Part shown: piece after piece, positions 1 through 10,265 of the stretch
How positions within the stretch are numbered: the stretch's first letter is position 1
How the letters are laid out: each line of letters opens with the position of its first letter
Position numbers and translations under genes: made by a program
Origin: Ignelater luminosus
Lineage: Eukaryota > Arthropoda > Insecta > Coleoptera > Elateridae
Assembly: GCA_011009095.1 (NCBI GenBank)
Contig: VTPC01091024.1
Location: forward strand, 44,415 to 108,414
Length of the DNA stretch: 64,000 nt
Direction of reading: 5' to 3'
The notes under the pieces: generated by a model
What the model saw: only the letters and a program-made list of their open reading frames with translations
Databases searched by the model: none
What the model was told of the DNA's origin: nothing

Positions 1-158
1 TTTGTTGAAACCACATGTCGTCCACATCCATATCATGCAATTTAGGCACAAAAAACTGGATTATCATGTCGCGATAGCGAGCACCATTAACTGTTATTGC
101 ATGACCAGCCGCATTTTCGAAGAATGAAAACGCGTTGTTCTTTCGTGTAGCGCTCCAT
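1..158 (-). pseudogene. Mariner-like transposase remnant: N-terminus fused to catalytic segment
   Basis: From the ATG at 158-156 (minus) the frame reads MERYTKEQRVFI, a typical start for one mariner-like transposase group. After about 12 codons it changes frame and continues as NAAGHAITVNGARYRDM and then DMDVDDMWFQQ, which in this group lies just before the second catalytic Asp. Most of the DNA-binding half and the first catalytic Asp are therefore missing. This is an internal deletion plus a frameshift at about 118-122. The rest lies left of the window. The family call rests on recognising these motifs; the exact subfamily is not certain. Confidence 0.65.
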
Positions 159-268
159 TTTTAATAACCCTAAACTATCAGCTGTCACACTGTCTTTTTT
201 TCCGCTGGCAACACTTTAACGCGCAAATGGCGCAAAATTCAAATCTTGCGTGAATTTTGAGACACACT
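1..268 (-). mobile_element. Mariner-like element, 5' part, cut by window edge
   Basis: Read on the minus strand, a short leader runs into a transposase start at 158 and the coding remnant continues off the left edge of the window. The leader has the GC-containing run of a mariner-like 5' end (around 215-265 on the plus strand). The outer terminal repeat is probably near 260-268, but its partner lies outside the window, so the boundary is approximate and no target duplication can be checked. Confidence 0.6.
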
Positions 269-2769
269 TTAGAACTCCGTCGTACTCATCGTCTTTGTGT
301 GCTTAGACAGCTACTATCGTAAGATCTTGGGCCAGCTCCTCTTCAGCCATAAGGAAATTGATATGTGGATAGAGGATACGCAGTGCTCGCTGCATAGAGA
401 TGATGTTTTGTAAGTGACGGTGGAAGTGGCGGCAACAAAAGCAACTGAGTGATCCAGCGACATTAATTATATATTGGCTTTAAATGTTATTTGGTTGATA
501 GATGCCGTTAACTGAATTAAAACGATAATAGTAGGCTAAGAAGGGTACAACGACAACAGATCAAATAGCAAGATTTTAAGTTGGGACGGACATCTACCAA
601 ATCATACAATCAAGCAAAAACTAGCTGAGCAGCAGATCTAATGTCCGAACTTCAAACTCGGCGAGGTGGCAAACCGACCCGAGTGAAGTAGAATTATATG
701 AACGTGGTGCGATAACCACTGACTTCTTGACCCAACGGGGTAAAACGCAGAACTGAACTAGCTTTTTATCAGTTTATCTCAACCATTGCTATAGCATTTA
801 GTGCTTCCTGATCGTCCATTTTAGCAGTTCTTCAATATCAGTTTGAACCTCTTAGTATTTCAAACTAGAAGACGTCTTAGATTTATGCCGATTTCGTAGC
901 TTCTGCCTATATCTGTGGTTCTCATATTTTCTTCATTGTTTCTACGTCTTTGTACCAAAAAGTTCCATTTGCTCAGTTTTATATACTGCCCTTCCCTTTC
1001 CATCATTCAAGACGATCGCGTTTAATGGCTTGTTAAAGTGGTATACTATTGCTTTGATTTATCCCGACTGCATTTAGAGGAAGCGGGTTTTCTCTAGTCC
1101 TTAAAAGTTTTCGTACTTTAACTAAATGTAGCTGAGGTTTTGTAAAGCCTTAATTATACCTAGAAAATTCAAACGTTAAAGCTTGTTTATTGCCGCATGG
1201 TGCTAGATTTGTATCACCAAACCAATGCCGCGTAAGCTAATATCAGAATCACAACATGGTTTATAGCTATTTAATAAGGTAGACTTTAAATTCTAATGTT
1301 TTGTCCAATAAGAGCCTGCTAGTACATGAAGCTTTTGCAGTTTTGTTTATAGTGTTTTATTCAGGAAAATTAAAAAACGTTTGATATCTAAAACTATACT
1401 GTTCCCAAATATTTCTTCTCTTGTATCTTGGGTATATTTTTGATCAAAGATCTTTTAAATTTCATTTGTCACCAGTTTTTGGTGTTTTTTCTGGAACTAT
1501 GTGGTATCACATTTCGACATTTAACACTGCCCGTGGAATCATATTTTCTCATTGCACAAATAACAGTATCGTATGGAAGAATATCGCCTTATATGTATGC
1601 TGTTAACGTAGCTTCCAATAATAGACATATTTTGTTTTTTCTGCTTAGAGGTTTCCTATTTATAATTTTCATTAAACTGACCCTGATTAATCTAGTAATC
1701 TTTGCTTAAATACTGAGTCGAGTATAACTCGATATTCATAAAACACCCGGTAGAGTGTTATTACCAATGCCTTAAAATGGAGATATTGACAGACTTATTT
1801 TGATTTACCAACAATCGACAGAAAAGTGAAAAGTAATTAGTATTCGTACCATAAAAGCACCGATACTTACTTATCCTTTTACGATATTTTAAAAGCATAA
1901 ATAAACTAGAAGCAAAACAATAACTATTATAAACGCCTTTCCTAAGACACCTGTCTGGTATACCTTACATTGCATTATTATGGTAATTTCAACAATTATT
2001 TCTACCAACAAGTGACAGTACACACAATCGTCTTATTAAATGCCTACAGGCTGCAGTGGATATGTGAAAGCCATAGGCTATTTGCTTTTAACAAGATCAG
2101 ACTAACGAAAGCAGTATGCCATTTATAATGTTGTCTAGCAAGTAAATATACCATTACTTAGAAAAATAATGTTGTGAATTTATACTATAGGTAAGAAATA
2201 TTTTAATTATTTTTTAATCATTGATATTCATGTTTACGTTCTTGTTAAAAAAAAGTAACTAAATTTTTTCAGGCATTTATTGCAGATAATACAAAAATGT
2301 TTCATTTTTTAGTCTAGAATGTAAACTGTAAATGCATAATTTCTCCCATGTCATGTTAATTTACAAAAATGCCAATAGTTTAGTTCATTTTTACACTTAT
2401 AGTATGAATAACTAAATGTTTCAAGAGTTATGAGGTTTATTAAGATTGCAATATTAAAAAAACTCATTAATCAAGAGTTATTACTTTGTAATAAGCAAAA
2501 ACATTTCTGACAGATAAATCTTCTACGATAACACACACAAAGCGTACCATTTAAAACAATTAGATAAAATAGTATTTTGCGTTTTTCGTCGACTCGTGCA
2601 TCAAAGGCATAGGATTTACTTTCAAAAGTACTAATGCAGAAATGTTTTCTTAGTGAGAGAATAAACAGCAAGAAACAATTCGATAACGTCGAAACTAGTA
2701 AATTGAGACTATTTAAACTATTACACTGTTGAATCAGCAATAGATGAGAAATAAACAAATATTTAAATA
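269..2769. other. No gene recognised
   Basis: AT-rich DNA. Two overlapping short ORFs (1421-1606 and 1428-1709, plus) lie in a T-rich tract with many Phe, Ile and Leu codons and look like composition effects. I see no splice-bounded exon, RNA gene or terminal repeats here. Confidence 0.5.
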
Positions 2770-2771
2770 TA

Positions 2772-2884
2772 CAGGGTGTCCAATTCACTCAATTACGAAA
2801 CACCCTATGCAGTCAAACATTATTCCAAGAAGTACAGATACTAATTTTCTATTGTCTTTAATAACAGATTGTTGGGACACCCTG
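2772..2884. mobile_element. 113-bp MITE with TA target duplication
   Basis: The ends are inverted copies starting cagggtgtcc, with a one-base offset after that on the right arm (cagggtgtccc). A TA dinucleotide flanks each side (2770-2771 and 2885-2886), as expected for Tc1/mariner-type mobilisation. It has no coding capacity. Isolated copies of a similar end occur near 3871 and 48741, suggesting the family is repeated in this genome. Confidence 0.7.
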
Positions 2885-2886
2885 TA

Positions 2887-5142
2887 TGTTAGACATATAA
2901 TGAGTATCTATCTGATAGGTGAAAACCCGGTATTCATTAAAATCTAAAGAAAATGATACTTCAGTAAACATTGCAAAAAGCAATGATATAACCACGTATC
3001 TTGTGGTAACGAACGCAACTTGAATATTTAAGAAATGTTTTAAATTTGTAAACATAAAACGACGTGTTTTGTGTTAGATGAATTTAAATTTTCTCCTGTT
3101 TTAAGAATTCTAAATAAAAACAAAGTCGCATGAAAAGATTACCTGGTAATCATTAGATCTACATAACCATGACGACATACTTTGTTTATTACCATTGCTA
3201 TTTTTAAAAATGATACACATATACATTTCACAATAACATGTATCACACAATTGAATGGAGAGTTCTAAAAATATGGAATAATTCAATGTGCAACTACTTT
3301 TTAAAAAAGAAAATCAGAATAAGCCTATGGCAGCATATACGTCTTCAGTGCACTCCATTTATTTATTCGCCAATTCGCCGGTTTGTACTTATAATTTTGC
3401 CTAGGAAATTTAAAAAGGGTTACATTATGTCCAACATAAACAGATGACAAATTATAAAGAAATGAACCTTCAACTCAACTGAATATATTTATGCTTGCTG
3501 AACATTTCCACAGAAATAATTTATAATATCGAAGAATTAAAAGTATACCGCGTGAATAAAACGTATGGAACATATTTAATTTTAATTAAACACTTTTGTT
3601 TGATTTTTTAACTTATTGTTTATAAGTTTCCTTAAACTTATTTAAAATGAAAAGAGGTAACTGCAATATACTACTGTAAAATATGCTTCGAAAGAAATAA
3701 GGAAACGTCCCAAAAAAACATAACTTTCAAATTACAAAGTTCCGACAAGTTCGTTATAAAGTAACTGCTTTGTATATTTGCAGGTATCATCCAAATACGC
3801 ACATCAAGGTGTCTCAGTATTTCTCAAAAAATAATTTTGAAGGCATAAATTAGATTACATTTTTTTCATTCACCCTGTATAAGTAATGCACCTTTATTGG
3901 TGCCTCTCTAAGCAGAGATCTGTCGTGCAGTACTCAAAGAAGAACTAAAAGTCTTATGCAAAATTACCCAAAAGGCAAACTTCCGTAAGCAACAAAACAA
4001 AGAATTTCTCGAACTTACCCTTGAAGGTGTATTGTACGAGTAGATTTCAATATTGAGAGGGTAAATAGTTAATGAAAATCTGTCAATGAACTAAAAACGA
4101 AATGATGCGAAAACAAAATAAAAAGCTTGAAAGGAGAAACCTTGTCAAGAATGGAACCACTTGACCAGGCAGTTATCTGTAGGAATGCACGAATGTTCTC
4201 GGATCATGCTTGATTTGTGCTCTGCAAGGTCGTGAAGCAATCAAAGCCTGTATTAATTAATTAATGATTCTGTCTAACTAGTTCGTTATTCGTCCTTTTT
4301 GTCCAATGGCTCTGTAACCGTTGGAATAGCGTACCACCATGACTGAACAAAAATGAACTCTCGGGGGAGAAATGCTGCAAGCACCAAATGATAAGTAGAG
4401 CACGAGTGCCAAATATAGAGGAACCGTTTTGACCCTGCATGGTATTTTCGTAAAATACTCTCAAATAAAATCATCTCACATGAACTAATCAGTAGGGAAA
4501 CTAGCACACCTATAAAGCATCGCAGTATTAGATCAGTGACTCTCAAACCTTTTTTTCTGTAATATTGTTATAATCAAACTATTACTTCGAGAAACTCTTA
4601 CTATCATGTTTTTCTAATTCTTTATGTTATTACGCCCTTAACGAATGTTACAAGTTTTCCTACTTTAAGGTTTTAATTAACATTAATTGCATTGATACGT
4701 AACGTAAGTTATACGTCTTTTAAGTATCAACTGGTCTTTGATCCGGTAAGAAAATCTTTTTTCATGACAGCTCACGTATCTTCCACCGTTTATTTCTCTT
4801 AATAATTTTAGGGTGGCTGGTTGGGAGTAGTTGTGTTCACTATTAGGGTTTCCTTTGTCCCGATGCCTTTACATATGAGTGCGCTTTGTGCATGTGTATT
4901 CTTCTAGGGGCCGGTATTTTTGTCAAGCTCCACTAAAGACTTACAGTATAAGGCCGAGCCCAGTCTTCTCGTTTATATTCCTGGTCCACTCGTTGAGAAT
5001 TGTCCTTCGTCTTCTCTCTTGGCATATATATCTGTGATCGTACTCTACTACTTATCTTTGAGCCAACGTACTCTCCTCTAAATTTTTCTCTTCTTCTATC
5101 TTCTATTTTCTGCTCTTGTTTTTCTATTTCATATTTACTCAA
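2887..5142. other. No gene recognised
   Basis: Mostly AT-rich. Short ORFs at 3238-3447 (plus), 4261-4546 (minus) and 4933-5142 (minus) were read. The last encodes a highly charged Glu/Arg/Lys peptide but matches nothing I know. At 4536 the run cagtgactctcaaacc resembles the outer end of some hAT elements, but no partner was found. 4740-5140 is pyrimidine-rich on the plus strand. Confidence 0.4.
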
Positions 5143-5144
5143 TA

Positions 5145-5585
5145 CAGTAATACCCCCACTTACGCTACCTCGACTTACGCGAATTCGCAGTTACGCGGTT
5201 ATTAAATCTTCTCGTCGATTCGTCTTTTGTTGACAGAAGGCCTCAGTTTAATTGAAAAAGAGTTACAAATTTTGGAAAACAGTCTCCAACGAGGAAATTT
5301 TGCGTGGGAAAAAAAATCTTTGATCCGTCAGATGACTTTGTTAGATTTTATGAAGCCTTCTACGTCAAATTAACTTCGGTTGTGTTTTTGCAATTCATAG
5401 TAATATAATTTGTTGTATTATCTAAGATTTTATTACACATTTTCTTCTAAATTATTGTTTTCTTTAGTCTCCGGTCCCAATTAAACATAATTTGTATGTA
5501 TTTATATGCAAAACTGTACCCCAATTTACGCGAATTCAATTTACGCGATTATTGCTTCGTATCGCGTAATTGCGAGGCATTACTG
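5145..5585 (+). mobile_element. Pogo/Tigger-like deletion derivative
   Basis: A 441-bp element bounded by TA (5143-5144 and 5586-5587). The terminal repeats begin cagtaata/gcc, followed by repeated ttacgcg-type subterminal motifs at both ends (5159-5200 and 5525-5575). The repeated motifs and the C-terminal coding remnant inside point to the pogo/Tigger branch. It is far shorter than an autonomous copy (about 2 kb). Confidence 0.75.
5230..5373 (+). pseudogene. Pogo/Tigger-like transposase C-terminal tail
   Basis: A 47-codon open segment ends at a TAA (5371-5373). It contains LTEGLSLIEKELQILE and then RQMTLLDFMKPS before the stop. Tigger-type transposases end with a similar leucine-rich helix and a short Q-x-x-L-x-x-F-motif tail, so this looks like the extreme C-terminus of one. 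The DNA-binding and DDE domains are gone. QMTLLDFM resembles a PCNA-interacting (PIP-box) motif, which is known from the Drosophila pogo transposase, but here Met replaces the second aromatic residue. Recognition is by motif only. Confidence 0.55.
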
Positions 5586-5587
5586 TA

Positions 5588-7991
5588 ATTCAGTGTTGTG
5601 GAAATATATTTAGCAAAAGTATTTTTGGCCGCTAGTACAATTCAATAAGTCTTTATTTTTTTTGTACATGTTGTGCTTTGTGTAATCCAGGACGTTCGCT
5701 ACTCCACGTTTAAAAGTTGGTTCCTTTCACCTTTCGTGTACTCCTTCTAGTGTAAGTGGAGTTGCGTTGCTTTGCTAGTTTACGGAAGCTTCTTGTTGGT
5801 CGCCTGACATCGTTTTGTGAGAGGGGTGCCTTTCCCCTAGGATATCCAAGGCTGTCCTGTCTTTTGTGCAGTTCCTGTTAGGGTTGGGTTTCTTTTCGCG
5901 GGTTGGTATGGGTTTTCGGCGACCGGGTTGGTCTGGCTGGAGTCGTGAGAACGTAGTTGCTATCAATTCTGTTTCGGTTCTTAATTACAAACACAACGGG
6001 CGACATTTGTATTCCATATCCTCGCGACTGTGATTAATATCGAGTTACGTCTTTCGCCCTTCTTGCCAAACCAAACACGCTTTTGACGTCTTGAGTTGCG
6101 TTGTTAAAGGACCTAGTTTAAACTTAACTGGGTGGTATTTGAGTTTTAATTATTTCGTGTGGGCGCTCCTACTTATAAATTCATTTCCCAGATATATTTC
6201 CTGTTTCATTTGTCATTCTTCTTTTGCCCTGCTGTTTAGATAACTGCAAGTTCTCAGTTTCAGTTTCCCTATGATGTTTGTTCACATCTCATTTCCTATA
6301 TTTGAAATGCATAACTTAGTAACATCTTACGGTTAGTGGAGAGCTTGCTATTTAATCATCTGTTGATTTTGGAATTTGATTACGGCTCTAGTACGTCCTC
6401 TTAATGCTAAATTATGTTCCTTTCCACGGTACGATTTCAGTTTCCTTTTGATTTTGATTTTGAGATGTAATGTTATGAACTGAAACAGAATGTTGGTACT
6501 AATCGAATTTGTGGAACAACCTGTTTGTATTCGACAAAGATTAAAAATTTTTCCATCAACAAATCACTAATTGATTTGAGCAACTATGTTTTTTTGATTT
6601 AGATAGCTAATCAAGGAGCATAGCGCTCCCAAAAATTCACTTTAGGAATAAAAATCTTATTTAAATTTCTTTTCCCATGTAAATAAAAAATTAATATCTT
6701 TCGCTTGGAAAATAATTCACATTACAAGTGTATTAGGTGATAGGTTTCAAATCGAACCGTATAGTAGTGTATAAGCGATAGAGAGCTGTTATAGTACGTA
6801 ACTCCCTTAGTGCAAAGATTATTTTTGACGATCTCAAAATTGTTTCTTTGTTTCTTTCTTCTTCTCACTTATCCAATAAAACATGAAATCGAGCTTTCTG
6901 TCAATCAGAATTGATTTGATGCTATTAGAGAAACTTTGATTTCTAATAAATGACATTCAAGAATCTCGTTCCATACCTTTTGTGTCATTGAACATTATGA
7001 TTCCAAACTACTGGAAACTTTACTTTGAACAGTAAACTGAGTTCAAGTGCAACTAGTTTCAATATCTGCGACACTTTTATTTCCGGACTTCTAATTATCA
7101 AGTTACCCCAACTGATTTATCACTGATCTTTCAACTGACAACATATTCAGTTTCCCACATGGAGCGGTTTAGTCAAACTAGAAGCATGGACAGACCCAGA
7201 GTTAGACGACCAATTAATCTTTAATGCCACATTTATCAACAACTAATGGGAAATGTAGTTTACTGTTGTTTTCCGACTTCGGAAGTGCCATGACCGTTCT
7301 AAGAATTATTTTCTCTTCAGCCCTGGGACAGTTAGTTAGCCGAGGCTGAGTGGTGGAAATGGGTCTGAAGCAGGTTGAAACATCGTCTTTTAACCAAGCT
7401 GGAGCGCCAGGTAAGCGTCTTCAAAAGTGGAGGTGTTGTTGCTATTTGGTGTTCCTATAATAGATATTTGATGTAAATATGGAGAGGAGCAAGGGATACT
7501 GTATGGTGGAGTAATGCAGGTCCGGTGAGTGTCGACTGATCATCAATGAAACAGTTGATTGTAACAGTCATTCAAAACTATTATCCGCAGAACCCCACTA
7601 AAAGAAAGTATCCGAAGGTCGGTCGTGGAAGACAGTGGCTATGACGAAGAAAAGACGTAAGAGGAAAAGGATAATCAGGATAGAGCGTAGAGAGAGATAT
7701 GCTGCAGTTGAATACCTGTGTCATTCCTAACACTGAGCAAATTCGCAAAGCAAAAGGGAAAGGCGGTGGTAGGGTTAAGGACAACCGGAAGGACCCAGAG
7801 GCAACCAAGAACTATACCTTTTCGCAAACCACACACTTATGGGAAAACATCGAATCTTCACTGCGTTTTTCTCTTCCAACAGTACGCAACTTTAGAGAGC
7901 CGTTAACCAACAAAGTCGAGTCGAGTTGAATCAGATTCATAAGAACATACCAGAAGCTACCTGATTGACTTAAAGAGATTGTGTGTGGTAA
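5588..7991. other. No firm gene; moderately GC-rich patches
   Basis: 5690-5970 is GC- and T-rich on the plus strand, and a 63-codon Pro/Arg-rich ORF lies on the minus strand (5775-5966). At 7355-7409 an ATG-led stretch of 18 codons ends in a good splice-donor match (cag|gtaagc). 7699-7929 (plus) is a 76-codon ORF rich in Lys, Thr and Arg. None is recognised, and none has enough support to call a gene. Confidence 0.35.
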
Positions 7992-8060
7992 CAGTAATAA
8001 TAATAATAATAGCTTTTATTAGTTAAGGGCTATTGAACTATATATAATGCTTCGGTTTCC
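7992..8060 (-). mobile_element. Probable 3' end of a 5'-truncated non-LTR element
   Basis: Read on the minus strand, a short 3' UTR-like stretch with an aataaaa signal runs directly into an uninterrupted (TTA)n tract (7995-8010 on the plus strand). The same arrangement of polyadenylation-like signal then (TTA)n ends the RT-bearing element at 34945-36378. The upstream limit is not defined, and no RT coding was found next to it. Confidence 0.35.
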
Positions 8061-8570
8061 TCGCCTCTAAAAAGATTCGTACGAAAATGGTTCGGCATTC
8101 CAAATTCCAGCCATTTTACGCCTACTGAATTCGTTCATAACATTAATATAAAACTTTACTGGATATGCACTTCGATTCTACCTGCTTCCTAGACACTGTT
8201 GATTATTATACTCCTCAATAGAAGTAAAAGCAAAATGGTACTCGATTGTTTTAGTTTTGATTTGCAGTGGTTGGTGATCGTCATACGGAATGAACTTTTG
8301 ATAGTGGTGATGATCTGGATGATGCATCCACACAAATGGTAAGAGGAGCGATACACGCAGAATGATGTTCTGTGAAACAGATGAAAAGAGAGATAAGCAG
8401 AATAGTTATTGCGCTATAGCAAGGGTGTTATCAAAGCAGCGATGTGATAGTTTTGTACCTCTTCTGTAAAGCAAACGAGTCGATTACAACGGCATGCAGA
8501 AGAAGCTTCATGCTTACGGTTATGGGTGAAAAGTACAACAGAGATAGAAGCTAAGACAATGTGATATACC

Positions 8571-8819
8571 ATGCCAGGTGCCCTATGGCGCTTCTGGGGA
8601 TATACTCCATATAAAGAAACGTTAGCTTGGGTAACTGGACATTACTTGCCCCTTCCATGTGGCGGTAACCCAGTGTACATTGAGAATAATAAATATAATC
8701 CAATGATAATGATGTTTGATGACAAAAAAAGATCTAAACTTCTATCAAGATTTTGGAGACTTTCTAAGAAAGGAGACAAAAATAAAGAGCGTGCAACTAG
8801 TGTAGAGATACAATACTGA
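8571..8819 (+). CDS. Unrecognised 82-residue ORF
   Basis: ATG at 8571, TGA at 8817. The peptide has a Trp-rich start (MPGALWRFWGYTPYKE), a middle with GGNPVYIENNKYNP, then a basic segment (KKRSKLLSRFWRLSKKGDKN) and ends in SVEIQY. No signal peptide or clear transmembrane helix is visible. The mixed, non-repetitive composition is more protein-like than most ORFs in this window. I do not recognise the family. It could be a last exon of a host gene, because the sequence upstream is not promoter-like, or it could be chance. Confidence 0.3.
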   Translation: MPGALWRFWGYTPYKETLAWVTGHYLPLPCGGNPVYIENNKYNPMIMMFDDKKRSKLLSRFWRLSKKGDKNKERATSVEIQY

Positions 8820-8970
8820 TAACACTGATCAATAAGTTAATCTTTCTCTGCACGCTTGTGCTATATTTAGTTAAATTTCCCTGTACTAATAATCATCATA
8901 TAAACAAAAACGAATCGACGCCTAAGATTTTTTTATAAATTATAAACAAAGAAATTAAAACTAGTAAATA

Positions 8971-10263
8971 TGAGGCTGGTCTGAAAAGTTTCCGACCTCA
9001 ACGTGAAGATGGCAGCACTCGTAAATAAAAGCTACTAAATTTCGTTGTTCATCTGTTTTCAGTTACTCACCAAAGTTTCAGCCATTCTAGACGCGCAGTT
9101 TTTATGTAACAGTCGTTTGAGTGAGTTGATGCGAGTTTTTTTGTGAAAATGGACAAAATCGAGTATCGAGCTGTCATTAAATATTTGTTTTTGAAAGGCA
9201 ATACGCCTTCGCAAATAAAAGATGAGTTGAATTCTGTGTATGGGGACTCTGCACCATCATTTACCACAGTGAAATTTTGGGCTGCTGAATTTAAACGTGG
9301 CCGTAAGAGCTTGGGAGACGATGAACGTTCGGGACGTCCAAAAACTGCAACTACCGACGAAAACATCGCCAAAGTTCACCAAATGGTGCTAGACGACCGC
9401 CGAATTAAAGTGAGAGAGATAGCAGAGGTTATGAACATGTCGAAAGAACGTGTTTGTCACATATTAAATCAACATTTAGGCATGAGAAAGCTGTCCGCGC
9501 GTTGGGTGCCGCGTTTGCTCACGTTAGACCAAAAACGTGTTCGAATGAATATTTCCAACGCTCTTTTGGCGTAGTTTAGGCGAAATAAATCCGAGTTTTG
9601 GCGCCGACTAATTACTGTAGATGAAACTTGGATACACCATTATACGCCCGAAACAAAAATACAGTCCAAACAGTGGACTGCAAAGGGGGGACCGGCTCCA
9701 AAAAAAGCAAAAACTGTTTTTTCCGCTGGGAAAGTGATGGCGACTGTTTTTTGGGATAGTCATGGAGTTATTTTAATCGATTATCTTCAAAAAGGAAAAA
9801 TCATTACAGGAGCATACTATGCATCATTACTTGACAAGCTGAAGGCAGAACTTGCGAAAAAACGGCCACATTTGCAGAAAAAGGAAATCCTGTTTCACCA
9901 AGACAACGCACTGTCTCACACCCCAGCGGTTGCCATGGCGAAAATCCACGAATTACGGTTTGAACTGCTTGACCATCCACCTTACTCACCAGATCTAGCC
10001 CCAAGCGACTTCTTTTTGTTCCCTCATCTAAAAATTGCGTTCGGAGGACAAAGATTTTCGTCAAATGAAGAGGCAATCACCTTCGTGAACAATTATTTTG
10101 CAGAGAAAAATGCCGAGTACTATTTGGACGGGTTACAGAGATGGGAGCATCGCTGGGAGAAGTGTGTAGAGTTACAAGGAGACTATGTTGAAAAATAAAA
10201 AAAAATTTTCAGAAAAAATGTCTTGTATCTTTGTTATGTCGGAAACTTTTCAGACCACCCTCG
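8971..10263 (+). mobile_element. Near-complete mariner element
   Basis: A 1293-bp element flanked by TA (8969-8970 and 10264-10265). The inverted ends share gtggtctgaaaagtttccgac almost perfectly: the left reads gaggctggtctg and the right, in complement, gagggtggtctg. Length, TA duplication, roughly 28-bp terminal repeats and one internal transposase frame are all standard for mariner. The good preservation suggests a relatively recent insertion. Confidence 0.95.
9143..10198 (+). pseudogene. Mariner transposase, D,D34D, one in-frame amber stop
   Basis: One reading frame of 351 codons is broken only by TAG at 9572-9574. The two halves stay in the same frame and no other stop was found. The N-terminal half holds the paired helix-turn-helix DNA-binding region (KYLFLKGNTPSQIKDEL, then KVREIAEVMNMSKERV) and the linker RKLSARWVPRLLTLDQK. 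The C-terminal half has the three catalytic Asp in TVDETW, HQDNAL and SPDLAPSDFF. The last two are separated by 34 residues, the mariner signature. The length matches the family (about 340-350 residues). The start was chosen as the first ATG, with the usual MxKxEYR beginning. The stop should give only the DNA-binding half, so the copy is probably inactive but nearly whole. Confidence 0.93.
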
Positions 10264-10265
10264 TA

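Noticed and set aside
4530..4560. cagtgactctcaaacctttttt as one end of a hAT element
   Set aside because: No inverted partner or 8-bp duplication was found within several kb.
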